The notes beneath the pieces are model-generated. The model made no database searches. It saw nothing but the letters and a program-made list of their open reading frames with translations, and was not told the origin of the DNA. Shown here one piece after another: positions 19,134 through 29,092 of a stretch of DNA of 64,000 bases. Numbering within the stretch: the first letter of the stretch is position 1; each line of letters begins with the position of its first letter. Position numbers and translations under genes: made by a program. Origin of the DNA: G963717155 sp963717155 (lineage in GTDB: Bacteria; Actinomycetota; Thermoleophilia; Gaiellales; JALYLC01); assembly GCA_963717155.1 (NCBI GenBank), contig OY970326.1, forward strand, positions 3,224,001 through 3,288,000, written 5' to 3'.

Positions 19134-20314
19134 ATGACCACGCTCGAAACCGCTGCCGACGCGATCCTGACCGACGAGCTGCTCGCCCGCTTCGACGAGC
19201 GCGCACCCGGCTACGACGCCGCCAACCGCTTCTTCCAGGAGGACTTCGAGGAGCTCTGCGCCGCGGGCTACCTCGACCTGGCGATCCCGACGGACTTCGG
19301 CGGGCCGGGCCTGACGCTCGCGCAGGTGGGACGGCTGCAGCGCCGCCTCGCCTACGTCGCCCCCGCCACCGCGGTCGCGGTCAACATGCACCTCTACTGG
19401 ACGGGAGTCGCTGCGGAGCTCTACCGCGCCGGCGACACGAGCCTCGCCTGGCTGCTCGAGGAGGCGGCCGGAGGCCACGTCTTCGCCGCCGGCCACGGCG
19501 AGGCCGGAAACGACGTTCCGCTGTTCCTCTCGACGACGAGGCGGAGCGGGTCGAGGGAGGCTGGCGTTTCACCGGCCGCAAGATCTTCGGCAGCCTCTCT
19601 CCCGTCTGGACGTACCTCGGTCTGCACGGGATGGACACGAGCGACCCGGCCGGCCCGCGCATCGTCCACGCGTTCCTGGGCCGCGACGCGGAGGGCTACC
19701 GCATCGAGGAGACCTGGGACACGCTCGGCATGCGCGCGACGGCGAGCCAGGACACGATCCTCGACGGGGCGTTCGTGCCCGACGAGCGCGTGGCGCTCGT
19801 CTGCCCTGCCGGCATGGCCGGCGCCACGCCGTTCCACCTTGCGATCTTCGCGTGGGGGATGCTGGGCTTCGCGAACGTCTACACCGGCATCGCGAGACGT
19901 GCCTACGACGTCACCGTCGAGCGCGCTCACCGGCGCACCTCGATCGCGCTCACGCGATCGATGGCCCATCACCCGCACGTGCAGCACCACGTCGCCGAGA
20001 TGCGGATGACGCTCGAGTCGGCCGGCGCGCTGCTCGACCGGACGCTCGACGAGTGGTCGGCCGGTGTCGACCACGGCCCCGACTGGCCGGTCAAGATCGT
20101 CGCCGCCAAGCACGTCTCGGTCACGGGCGCCTGGCGCATCGTCGACACCGCTCTCGAGCTCACCGGCGGCGGCGGGATCTTCAAGCGCGACCGGATGGAG
20201 CAGCTCTTCCGCGACGCCGCCTGGGGCTGATCCACCCCGCCAACACGCTGCTCGCCAGAGCTCATCGGGAAGCTCTCGCTCGGGATCGACCCGGACGAGA
20301 GCCGCTGGGGCTGA
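19134..20314 (+). CDS. Acyl-CoA dehydrogenase family protein (frameshifts; 3' end duplicated downstream)
   Basis: Starts MTTLETAADAILTDELLARF. N-terminal domain AAGYLDLAIPTDFGGPGLTL; after a one-base shift near 19532, GWRFTGRKIFGSLSPVW, the flavin-domain motif GMRATASQDTILDGAFVPDE, and C-terminal helices ending ELTGGGGIFKRDRMEQLFRD. The final 25 codons are scrambled by small indels after 20216. The second copy at 24690-24893 shows the correct end, LGLIHPANTLLAHEL to PRWG. Adding that end gives about 390 residues. The C-terminal GGGGIFKRDRMEQLFRD is typical of the DszC/flavin monooxygenase-like branch, so it may oxygenate or desaturate its substrate. Confidence 0.75.
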
Positions 20315-20315
20315 G
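20118..20315 (+). repeat. Direct repeat copy A: 3' end of the acyl-CoA dehydrogenase gene
   Basis: This 198-bp stretch, from GGTCACGGGCGCCTGG to CGCTGGGGCTGAG, recurs at 24690-24893 in the same orientation with about 90 percent identity. Most differences are single-base indels. Copy A is the one attached to the complete gene. Confidence 0.85.
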
Positions 20316-20700
20316 GAATGGTCACGGATGGAGTGAGGCGCTGAAGGCAAGCTGTGGTGATTCACGGACGGGGAGAGAGGAGAGGGAGAATGGAGAGAGA
20401 ATGAGCAGAGAAATTTATTGTTGAGAGGTGAAAGGGCGCGAGCTGCTGTATGAAGGAGTAGAATGCGCTGCTGGAGCAGGCAAAGTGCGGAAGAGATGGA
20501 AAGCGCGAGCAGGGAGGAAATGGGGGGGGGCGATGAGGAAGAGCGCGCGAGCTTAGAGCGATGGGAAGAGATGGTAGATATGCAAAGAGATAACGCTGCG
20601 GTAGAAAGGCGCGCAGCGAAGGGGTGCAGAGCGGGCGGGGAGCGTCGCAGAGGTGCGAGCGCGGTGATCGCTGGTACAGACAAAAATCGGTTAGTGAGCA
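20316..20700 (+). other. Purine-rich, low-complexity stretch without a recognisable gene
   Basis: The plus strand is strikingly rich in A and G (runs such as GGGGAGAGAGGAGAGGGAG, a G8 near 20522) and noticeably less GC-rich than the rest of the window. Reading frames exist but encode only low-complexity Arg/Glu or Ser/Pro/Leu protein. It follows copy A of the duplicated dehydrogenase end and leads into a decayed block. It may be poorly resolved sequence rather than biology. Confidence 0.5.
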
Positions 20701-20724
20701 AGGGTAAGACGCTGGTGTGCCGGC

Positions 20725-21430
20725 GCGTTCCTGGCGAGCGCGGTGGAGGTGGTCGAGGCGCTGACGATCGTGCTGGCGTAGGCATCGTGCGCGGGTTGGC
20801 GCTCGCGTTGATCGGCGTCGGCGCGGCGGTGATCGTGCTGGCGGTGCATGGTGGCGGTGCTAGGGGCCGGCGCTGAGCGGATGCCGATCGACGATGCTGC
20901 GCCTGGTGGTCGGTGCGCTGCTGCTGGTCGTTCGGGCTGCAGTGGCTGCGCAAGGCGATCCTGCGCTCGAGCGGCTACAAGGCGCTGCACGACGAGGAGC
21001 CGACTACCGGCGAGACGTGAGCAGGCCGCGCGCAGCCCGCGACCGCGCCGGAATGGACTGGTACTCGTTCACGTCGCTTCAAGGGAGTGCTGCTCGAAGG
21101 GCTGGAGGTGGTCTTCATCGTGATCACCTTCGGCACCGCTCAGGGCAGCTCGGCGCTCGCGCGCCGGCGCGCGGAAGCGCTCGTGGTGGTGGCCGACGCG
21201 GGTGTCCTGGCGGAGACCCTGGAGCGGGTGCCGGAGAACACGATGAAGTTCGCGGTGGGTCTGCTGCTGACCAGCTTCGGAGTGCTTCTGGGGCGCCGAG
21301 GGCGCCGGCGCGACTGGCCCGGCGCCGAGCTCGCGATGCTCGGCGTGCTCGCTTTTCGCGCTTGTGATCGTTCGTGCTCGTGCGTGAACTGCGCTGCGAG
21401 CGGTCCTTCCCGCGGGAGGCGGGGGCATGA
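20725..21430 (+). pseudogene. COG4280-like multi-pass membrane protein, broken by several frameshifts
   Basis: Piecing frames together gives AFLASAVEVVEALTIVLA, LRLVVGALLLV, LQWLRKAILRSSGYKALHDE, FKGVLLEGLEVVFIVITFGT and RVPENTMKFAVGLLLTSFGV, which are the conserved segments of an uncharacterised family of about 250-residue membrane proteins (COG4280). No intact start is found and at least five indels are needed. Its function is unknown; membership in a metal or ion transporter-like group is suggested only by the repeated acidic GLE motifs. Decay or consensus errors cannot be separated here. Confidence 0.55.
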
Positions 21431-21656
21431 GATGCTCCGCGTCGTTCGGGGGCTTCTGGTGGGACTTCGTCGTCGGCGACGACTGGCGCGTCGCGTGGCG
21501 TGGCGGTGCTTGGGGGTAAGTGCAACACGGCGTAAGCGTGGTGGCGCGGCAGCGTGCTGGTGCAAGCATGTTGCGCGTGCGCGCGGCAGCGGACGCGCGC
21601 GAGCAAGATGCGTGCTGAAGCACGCTGACGCGTGTGACGAGCCCCCGTGCGGGGTC
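21427..21656 (+). pseudogene. Remnant of a small membrane-associated protein
   Basis: Begins at an ATG overlapping the preceding stop and reads FGGFWWDFVVGDDWRVA, then the frame breaks. The following bases still give Ala/Val/Leu-rich peptides in changing frames. Proteins starting with a WxDFxVGDDWR motif and two hydrophobic helices commonly follow COG4280-type genes. No intact version can be read. Confidence 0.35.
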
Positions 21657-21691
21657 AGCGAGCGGGCGGACTGTCGTTAGGCCGAGACGGC

Positions 21692-23339
21692 GGAGCATCG
21701 ATACCACCGCGATCTGCCGCCATCGCGGGTCTGGACCTACGACGGGTCCGTGCCCGGTCCGACGATCGAGGTGCGTCGCGGGCGTGCCACTCGAGATCGT
21801 TGGGAGAACCGACTGACGGGGAAGGCTGCCGGTGATCGTGACCGTGGCACCGAGCGCGCGATGGACGGCATCCCGGTCCAGGCCCGCTGGGACGCAGCGC
21901 TGGCGGATGGACACCGCAGCGGCGCGCTGACCGGCTACGCGGTCGTCCACCTCCACGGCGGCCTCACCTACGCCGACAGCGACGGCTGGACGGAGAACCT
22001 CACCGCGCCCGGGCCAATCGGCGCTCGACACCTACCGAACGATCAGCGAGCCGCGATGCTCTGGTACCACGACCACGTGATGGGCGTGACCGTTTCAGCG
22101 TCTACGCCGGCCTCGCTGGCCTGTGGATCGTGCGCGACGAGCGCGAGCGAGAGCTCGAGCTCCCCGAGGGACCGCCGTACGAGGTCCCGCTCCTGCTCGC
22201 AGGACCGCAACTTCGACTCGACGCAGACGGCCGCCTAACGGGCGACCTGCTCCACAAGACCGACCCGGAGGTGATGGAGTGCTTCGGCCCGTTCACCACG
22301 GTCAACGGCACCGTCTGGCCGATCCTCGACGTGGAGCCCGACGACCTACCGCTTCCGCTGCTGAACGGCTCGAACGCGCGCACCTACCGCCTCGTGCTCT
22401 GCGCGATGGCCAGCCCGATCACGGTCGGATCGTCCAGATCGGCACGGAGGGCGGCCTCTCCGCGCCCCGTGGCATCCCGGCGCACGGCCTCGTGCTCGCG
22501 TCCGCCGAACGAGCAGACCTCCTCGTCGACTTCTCGGATCTTGCGCCCGGCACGGAGCTCACCTCATGAACACGCCAGGCGCCCTTCGACGGCAAGCGCC
22601 GAGCCCGCGACGGCGGACACGCCGATCTCGATGGCCTGCTCCCCTACCCCGAGGTGATGCGGATGCGCGTCGGGGAGGGACTCGCGGCCGACGCCGCGTC
22701 GGCGCGGCGCTCGCGACCGACTTACGGCGAGTGACGCGCGCCGCGCTCGACCGGTGTCCTCGTCCGGGCGATCGCGCTCGTCGAACGGGAGCCCGAGATG
22801 GCGGGCGCGCCGCCGATGCTGACGATGCGCGAGCTCGTACTCGACCAGGCAGTGACGAGCCCGTCTCACGCTGATCGAGCCGCGACGCAACGGTGAGGAC
22901 CGCGTCACGCGCTACGAACGGTCGCGACCGCTTCGAGGACACGCCACTTCTTCCCGATGCTCGCAGCGAGCGGAGATCTGGCGGCTCATCAACCTCACCG
23001 ACGACACCACCCGATCCACGTCCACCTCGACGCGTTCAGGTCCTCGACCGGCTCGCGGCGACGGTCGACAGCCCGCGGAGGGATCACGACCGCCGACACG
23101 CGCGCGACGGTGCGCTCGGCCACGCGCCGGAAGATGGCATCCGCACGACCCTCGACGACAACGAGCTCGGCTCAAGGACACCGTCGGGTCAACCCGAACG
23201 AGGTCGTCGACATCGTTGTCCGTTTCGAGGTTTCGCCGGCCGCTTCATGTACCACTGCCACATCCTCGAGCACGAGGATCGGGACATGATGCGCCCGTTC
23301 GTCGATGCCGCCGAGCTGATGCCGTTCATGGACAGGTGA
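21692..23339 (+). pseudogene. Multicopper oxidase (CotA/bilirubin-oxidase type) with many frameshifts
   Basis: Copper-site motifs are present in order: WYHDHVMGVT near 22065 (type 2/3 copper), HPIHVHLDAF near 23013, and YHCHILEHEDRDMMRPF near 23253 (type 1/3 copper, with an axial Met). Between them the cupredoxin segments VWTYDGSVPGPTIEVRRG, PFTTVNGTVWPILDVEP and ADLLVDFSDLAPGTEL can be read, but about ten frame changes are needed. A full-length homologue would have about 540 residues and match the span. If functional it would oxidise phenols or metals with O2. The density of indels leaves its status open. Confidence 0.7.
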
Positions 23340-24670
23340 ATGAATCGCGGCAGGCAATGACGCTGGCGACCGCATCCTGGGCACGCGGTGGTGACGATCG
23401 ACAGCTCCGTCGTCAGCGTCGCTGCGGCGATGCAGCGAGACCTGGGAGGCGGGCTCTCCACGCAGCAGTGGGTGTCGAACGCTACCTGCTCACGCTCAGC
23501 TCGTTGATCCTGATCGGGGTCCTGGGCGACATCTACGGCGAGCGGCGCGTCGCGTGGGATCGCCGCTCGGCGTATCTCGATCGCGTGCGCGCCGCCGACG
23601 ACGGGAGTGCTGATCGCGCGCGCGCGCCCAGGGAGCGGCCGGAGCGCCGTGACCGGCACGCTCGCATCACGTTGCGCTCGCCGAAGGAACGCGGCGCGCG
23701 ATGGCACGATGGACCGCGTGGGGTGCGCTGCGGCATCCGGCTCGCTCGCGGGGGGCTCGTCATAGACAGCTTCCGTGGCGCTGGATCCGCGCCAACGTGC
23801 GCTTGGCGCGATCACGCTGCTGATGGTCTGCGACGTCCGCGAGCACGCGCAAGCAGCTCGGCAGGTCGACCTCGCGGCGCGCGCTGTGCGCCTCGGACTG
23901 GGCGGAGTGTGTCGGCCTCATCGAGGAGCGCACTACGGGTGGGCGAGCCGACGATCTGTGCCGCTCGTGGCGGCATCGCCTCCTCGTCGGGTTCATCGCC
24001 TACGAGCGGCGCGCCCGAGCCGATGCTGCGGCTCGACTGTCCGCCATCGCAACTCTCCACGGCCAACCTGGAGACATTGACGATGTCGCAGGTCTCTCGG
24101 TCCTCTCTCTCCTCACGATCTCCTCCAGCAAGTGGCCGGCTACAACGCTTGCGGCTGGTCTGGCACGGTGCCCGTGACCGTGCGACGTTCACCCTTTCCG
24201 TCGGTTCGGGGCGCTCGCAGACCGGCTCGGGCGCGGCTGTTCATCGGCGCCGGCCCGCTCGTCGCGCGGTGGGCATCCTGCCGCTGGCGCGCCTCGGCGA
24301 GCACGTCGCCTACATCAGCGATCTCTGCCCGGACTCCTCGTGTTCTCACTGGTCTCTCGATGACCGTCGCGCGGCTCCGAGACCGTGCTCGCCGACGCGG
24401 ACGCCACCGACGCCGGTATCGCCTCGGCGATCAACGACGCGGTGGCGCGACGGCCGGTCTCATCGGCGTCTCGGTGGCAGGAGTGTGATCGCCGGGACTC
24501 TTGCGGGTGGTACGTTCGCGGCCGACCCGGCGTCGGTGGCGCGTTCGCCGGCAATGCTCGTGTGCGCGGCGCTCGTCGGGACGGGTGGCGTCATCGGGTT
24601 GCTCGGCATCGTGAACCCGCCCAGCGCGAGCGCTAGTGCGGAAACGGCTCGGCCTTCTCCCGCGACGTGA
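23336..24670 (+). pseudogene. MFS drug/proton antiporter, DHA2 (14-helix) type, many frameshifts
   Basis: A GTG overlapping the oxidase stop opens NESRQAMTLATASW. TIDSSVVSVA, DLGGGLSTQQWVSNAYLLTL, LITLLMV, LETLTM, and AGTLAGGTFAADPASVGAF-like segments identify an EmrB/QacA-type exporter. Roughly ten single-base shifts interrupt it. The repaired length of about 450-470 residues would be near normal. It ends where copy B of the acyl-CoA dehydrogenase repeat begins, so its own C-terminus may be lost at the junction. Confidence 0.6.
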
Positions 24671-24689
24671 TCCACTGCCACTCGGTCCA

Positions 24690-24893
24690 CGGTCACGGGC
24701 GCCTGGCGCATCGTCGACACCGCTCTCGAGCTCACCGGCGGCGGCGGCATCTTCAAGCGCGACCGGATGGAGCAGCTCTTCCGCGACGCGCGCCTGGGAC
24801 TGATCCACCCCGCCAACACGCTGCTCGCGCACGAGCTCGTCGGGAAGCTCTCGCTCGGGATCCACCCGGACGAGCAGCCCCGCTGGGGCTGAG
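24690..24893 (+). repeat. Direct repeat copy B: duplicated 3' end of the acyl-CoA dehydrogenase gene
   Basis: 204 bp matching 20118-20315. In this copy the frame runs cleanly from VTGAWRIVDTALELTGGGG through LGLIHPANTLLAHEL to a TGA, but the rest of the dehydrogenase gene is missing upstream. It therefore cannot be a functional gene. Downstream sequence is free of frameshifts. Confidence 0.85.
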
Positions 24894-24927
24894 CCGTGCG
24901 AAGATTCCCCTCCCCACGTCGAGCCCC

Positions 24928-25671
24928 GTGTCTGCCCGGTGCTCGACGATCGACCGGAGTAGTGGATTGGCCCGCAGCGCTGGACGGTCGGAGACACACC
25001 TCAGCTACCGGGCGAACTGGCTCAGAGCTGCGGTGCTCGGCGCCAACGACGGGATCGTCTCGACCGCGAGTCTGGTGCTCGGGGTGGCTGCGTCCGGCTC
25101 CTCGGGCACGGCGATCGTGACGGCCGGGATTGCAGGGCTGGTGGCGGGAGCGCTGTCAATGGCCGCCGGGGAGTACGTGTCCGTCAGCTCGCAGCGCGAC
25201 TCGGAGGCGGCTGACCTCCGGCTCGAGGAGCACGAGCTCAGCGCTGACCCGGCAGGAGAGCTGCGCGAGCTCGCCAGCATCTACGAACGCCGAGGACTCA
25301 CGGCCGACCTGGCGTTGCAGGTTGCTGAGGCGCTCTCGACCGGTGGCGCGCTGGCTGCGCACGCGCGAGACGAGCTCGGGCTCGACGAGCAGCGGCGCGC
25401 CCGACCGCTGCAGGCCGCGTGGGCGTCCGCCGCCGCATTCTCCACCGGTGCGGTTCTCCCGTTGGTGGCCATCGGCGTCAGCCCGGCATCGACGCGCGTG
25501 ACCATCTGCGTCGCGGTCACCCTGGTCGGACTTGCGCTCCTGGGTTACATCGGAGCTCGGCTCGGCGGCGCGCCGCAACTCCGGGCGACCGCCCGCGTCG
25601 TCCTGTGGGGCGTTGTGGCCATGGCGGTGACGGCTGGGATCGGATCGCTCGTCGGGACGGCCACGGGCTGA
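24928..25671 (+). CDS. VIT1/CCC1-family iron/manganese transporter
   Basis: The conserved VIT opening NWLRAAVLGANDGIVSTASL is followed by AGIAGLVAGALSMAAGEYVS and VSSQRDSEAADLRLEEHEL (helix 1-2 and the cytoplasmic metal-binding segment). Three further hydrophobic helices follow, ending GIGSLVGTATG. About 230-247 residues, five membrane segments, usual for the family. It would move Fe2+ or Mn2+ across the membrane. The start is unsure: GTG 24928 is used, but TTG 24967 has GGAG at a good distance and gives a more typical N-terminus. Confidence 0.85.
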   Translation: MSARCSTIDRSSGLARSAGRSETHLSYRANWLRAAVLGANDGIVSTASLVLGVAASGSSGTAIVTAGIAGLVAGALSMAAGEYVSVSSQRDSEAADLRLEEHELSADPAGELRELASIYERRGLTADLALQVAEALSTGGALAAHARDELGLDEQRRARPLQAAWASAAAFSTGAVLPLVAIGVSPASTRVTICVAVTLVGLALLGYIGARLGGAPQLRATARVVLWGVVAMAVTAGIGSLVGTATG

Positions 25672-25726
25672 TGACCGTGCCGGAGCGGCAGCTCGCCATG
25701 CGCCGTGAAATCGCGACGCACCACCC

Positions 25727-26914
25727 GTGACGGGAACCGGATGGCGGCCGCGAGGTTGGAGTGGCTGGGCCCTCGCGCTGCTGGCGTGGCTGCTCGTGGT
25801 GCCCACGGCCACCATGGCGTTCTACATGCTCGATCCCATCGACTACGACGGGATCGGGAGGCTCGGCTGGGTCGGGTTCCTGTTCCCGCTGCAGCTGCTG
25901 TCCGCGACGGTCGCCGCGGCGGCGCTCGCAACGCTCGCGTGGAGACGGGGGATTCCCGTGGCCACCACCGGGTTCGTCCTGATCGCAGCCGTCACGGCTG
26001 GGCTGGCGCTGTGGCCGGGCATCGCGGTCTGGCGACGCGCTGAGCGATATCACGTCGCGCTCTCGATCGGCGATGCGCTGGAGCTGCAGCTGGACTCCGA
26101 CCGACCGGATCGAGCGCGAAGCGTCGTGTACGCCACCGCGTCCGACGGCACCAGGCTCATGCTCGACGTCTGGCCCGGGAACGGGACGAGCACGGGCGCG
26201 CTGCGGCCCGCCGTCGTCCGGGTGCATGGCGGCGCGTGGACGCGAGGATCGCGTGGGGGTCACTCGGACTGGGATCGCTGGCTGAACCGGCTCGGATACG
26301 AGGTGTTCGACGTCGAGTACGAGCTCCCGCCTCCGGCTCGCTGGCAGGACGAGGTAGGCGATGTGAAGTGCGCGCTCGGCTGGGTCGAACGGCACGCCGC
26401 GGAGTACCACCTCGACCCCGGGCGCGTCAGCGTGATGGGCTACTCCGCCGGCGGCAACCTCGCGATGCTCGCGGCGTACGCCATGGGGGACGCTCGCCTT
26501 CCGGCCTCCTGTGACGTGGCGCCTGTCGCCGTCCGCTCCGTGGTCAACCTCTACGGACCCTCGGATCTGACGCTGCTGTACCGCTCGAGCGGCAGCCGCG
26601 ACTACATCGACAACGCCCTGAGGAAGTACGTCGGCGGCAGTCCGAGCGAGTTCCCGGAGCGCTACCGGAACCTGTCGCCGGTCAGCCACGTGGGTCCGTC
26701 GACGCCGCCGACGCTCACGCTGCTCGGCGAGAGCGACCGGATCGTCCCGACCGATCAGGCCCGCGTTCTCGACCGGGCGCTCACACGGGCGGGTGTCGCG
26801 CACGCCACGTACCTGCTGCCGGCCACCGACCACGGCTTCGACGTCAACTGGAGCGGGTTCGGCACGCAGATCGCTCGCGCGACGATCGAGAGATTCCTCC
26901 GACGCTACGGCTGA
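25727..26914 (+). CDS. Membrane-anchored alpha/beta-hydrolase (BD-FAE-type esterase)
   Basis: The first 100 residues contain three hydrophobic helices. The catalytic domain follows: oxyanion-hole HGGAWTRG, nucleophile elbow GYSAGGNLAML, acid in LLGESDRIVP and histidine in ATDHGFDVNW. A complete Ser-Asp-His triad is therefore present in a 395-residue protein. This esterase/lipase group includes acyl- and feruloyl-esterases. Given the ferulate-type genes in this window a feruloyl or acetyl ester substrate is conceivable, but there is no direct evidence. GTG start directly after the VIT gene, 55 bp apart. Confidence 0.8.
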   Translation: MTGTGWRPRGWSGWALALLAWLLVVPTATMAFYMLDPIDYDGIGRLGWVGFLFPLQLLSATVAAAALATLAWRRGIPVATTGFVLIAAVTAGLALWPGIAVWRRAERYHVALSIGDALELQLDSDRPDRARSVVYATASDGTRLMLDVWPGNGTSTGALRPAVVRVHGGAWTRGSRGGHSDWDRWLNRLGYEVFDVEYELPPPARWQDEVGDVKCALGWVERHAAEYHLDPGRVSVMGYSAGGNLAMLAAYAMGDARLPASCDVAPVAVRSVVNLYGPSDLTLLYRSSGSRDYIDNALRKYVGGSPSEFPERYRNLSPVSHVGPSTPPTLTLLGESDRIVPTDQARVLDRALTRAGVAHATYLLPATDHGFDVNWSGFGTQIARATIERFLRRYG

Positions 26915-26945
26915 GCGATCCGATCGGCGCCTCGGAATCAACCAC

Positions 26946-29036
26946 CTAGATGGGCCGGCGGCTCAGAGCTCGGTTGACGGCGTCGACGAACTGGTGCCAG
27001 CGGCTTGCGACGAACGCGGCCGTCAGGTGGTTGTCGTCGCGGTAGACGATCAGGCCGCGGACCATGACATGGCAGACGCGGCCGGGGCAGACGATCGGCG
27101 TCGTGCTGACGTAGTCGCGGGCGGGGACGCCGGCGGAGCGCTCGGCCGCGTACTCGGCATCGTCTGTCACGCCGCCGGCGGAACGGCGGAAGTCGCAGAG
27201 GGCGGGCTGGTCTGGATCCCATGAGAGGCAGGCCGGGACGTCGTACGGTGGCCGTGGGGGATCCCGCAGCACCAGGACCCGTTTGGCGATGCTGCGCAAC
27301 GCCTGGACGCCGGCGGCCATGTTGGCGCCCCAAATCGCCCGCGCGCGGGCAGGGCTCACCTGGTCGCCGTCGGGTGCCAGCACCTGCGGAAGGTACGTGG
27401 CGGTGCGCCCGACGATGACGAGCGTCGGGCGCGGAAGCGCCCTGAGGCGGGCGAGCACGGCCCGCTGCCACGCGACGCACTCGCTGTACTCGCGCCCGAT
27501 CGCGGGGAGGTAGATGAGAGCGCCGTCTGCGAACGGGCATCCGCTCTTGGTCCAGACGATCAGGCGCAATCGCTGGTGATTCGCGAGCTGTTCGAGCGCG
27601 GGGTACCACTGGGCTGCGTGGGAGTCGCCGATCAGGGCGATCGTCTCCCGTGACGAGCGATCGCCAAACACACAACCGGCGGGCGGTGCCGTGGTGCTGT
27701 AGCCGACGTGGCAGCCGTGCAACGCGCTGTACGGCGTCGACTCCGTCGCGTCGAGCGGCGTCATCGGCTTCCCGGTGGCCGGAGACGCCAGTGATGGGAC
27801 GACGTACGCGAACGGGTTGCCGGAGCGCCCGAGCGGGCCACCGGCGACGACGACCGCGACGAGCGCGACCGCCACCATCGCCCCGGTTGCCGCCAGCACC
27901 CGCCGGTTCCTCCCCGCCAACCAGCGTGCGTGGCGCGCGCGCTGCTCGACGAGCGGGTAGCTCGCCGCGGCCAGGGCGAACGAGACCACGACGGCAAGCG
28001 CCGCCTTCGCGTACCCGATGCCGTCCTCGGCGGCTGTGCCACCCGCGACGCCGGCGAACACGAGGCACGGCCAGTGCCACAGGTACCAGGAGTAGGAGAT
28101 CCGCCCGACGTACCGCATCGGTCGGAGCCCGAGCAGCGCGCCTACACCGGTTGTGGGAGCGACGATACCGGCGGCGATCACTGCCGCGGCTCCGAGGACG
28201 GGGACGATCGCCGCGCTGCCGGGGAACTCGGTCGTCGGGCCGTATGCCAGGGCCGCGCCGAGCACTGCCGCGATGCCGCCGACCCCGAGCACCGGCGCGA
28301 GCCTGGGCGGCAGACGCGCGAGCCAGGGCAAGGCGAGCGCGACGGCCCCGCCCACCGCGAACTCCCACGCCCGGGTCGTGGTCTCGAAGTACGCAATCGC
28401 GGGCTCGGCAGGGGTGTGGACGATCGAGTAGGCGAGCGACGCGGCGCCGAGCGCGCCGAGCATCACCGCCAGCCGCAATCGCAGCGGCACCGCGATGGGG
28501 CTCCTGACGAGCGCCGCGGCGATCAGCAGCAGCGGCCAGACCAGGTAGAACTGCTCCTCGACCGACAGCGACCAGTAGTGCAGCACCGGATTCGCGGCCG
28601 ATCCGAAGCCGAGGTAGTTGACCGACTCGAGCGCGAACTGCCAGTTCGCGTAGTAAAAGATGGCCGAGACCTCGTCCAACCGCACCGCAGGCCGGTAGAC
28701 GGGAGGGGTGAAGATCAGCATCCCAGCCGCGATCGCGACGAGCACCAGCAACGCCATCGGGAGCAATCGCAGCGCACGCCGTACGTAGAAGCGCGCGAAC
28801 TTGATCGTCCCGGATGCTCGCAGCTCCCGCTCCAGCAAGCCCGTGATCAGGAACCCCGAGATCACGTAGAAGACGTCGACGCCGACGTAACCGCCCCCGA
28901 TCGCGGGCGCACCCGCGTGAAACGCGACGACGACGCCGACCGCGATCGCGCGGAACCCCTCGATATCGGGGCGGAATCTCGTCGCGCGGCCGTGGCTCCC
29001 TGAGGGCAGACTCCCGGTCTGAGTGCGCTCGGTCAC
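26946..29036 (-). CDS. OafA/YrhL-type acyltransferase with C-terminal SGNH domain
   Basis: A 696-residue protein. The acyltransferase-3 membrane domain has FRPDIEGFRAIAVGVVVAFH (catalytic His), GGGYVGVDVFYVISGFLITG, FARFYVRRALRLLPM and HYWSLSVEEQFYLVWPLLL, with about eleven helices. The C-terminal extracytoplasmic SGNH-like domain has LIGDSHAAQWYPALEQLA and a late DDNHLT. Such enzymes O-acetylate cell-surface polysaccharide or peptidoglycan. Start GTG 29036 is preferred; a TTG at 29048 is in frame. It is convergent with the esterase gene. Confidence 0.88.
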   Translation of the reverse strand: MTERTQTGSLPSGSHGRATRFRPDIEGFRAIAVGVVVAFHAGAPAIGGGYVGVDVFYVISGFLITGLLERELRASGTIKFARFYVRRALRLLPMALLVLVAIAAGMLIFTPPVYRPAVRLDEVSAIFYYANWQFALESVNYLGFGSAANPVLHYWSLSVEEQFYLVWPLLLIAAALVRSPIAVPLRLRLAVMLGALGAASLAYSIVHTPAEPAIAYFETTTRAWEFAVGGAVALALPWLARLPPRLAPVLGVGGIAAVLGAALAYGPTTEFPGSAAIVPVLGAAAVIAAGIVAPTTGVGALLGLRPMRYVGRISYSWYLWHWPCLVFAGVAGGTAAEDGIGYAKAALAVVVSFALAAASYPLVEQRARHARWLAGRNRRVLAATGAMVAVALVAVVVAGGPLGRSGNPFAYVVPSLASPATGKPMTPLDATESTPYSALHGCHVGYSTTAPPAGCVFGDRSSRETIALIGDSHAAQWYPALEQLANHQRLRLIVWTKSGCPFADGALIYLPAIGREYSECVAWQRAVLARLRALPRPTLVIVGRTATYLPQVLAPDGDQVSPARARAIWGANMAAGVQALRSIAKRVLVLRDPPRPPYDVPACLSWDPDQPALCDFRRSAGGVTDDAEYAAERSAGVPARDYVSTTPIVCPGRVCHVMVRGLIVYRDDNHLTAAFVASRWHQFVDAVNRALSRRPI

Positions 29037-29092
29037 GGCGATCCGCAACCGAGGCTACCACCGCCTTCGCCGTCGTCGACCGGCGGCGCGGC

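Noticed and set aside
20118..24893. Insertion sequence or prophage between the direct repeats
   Set aside because: No transposase, integrase, terminal inverted repeats or phage genes were found. The 200-bp repeats are host gene sequence.
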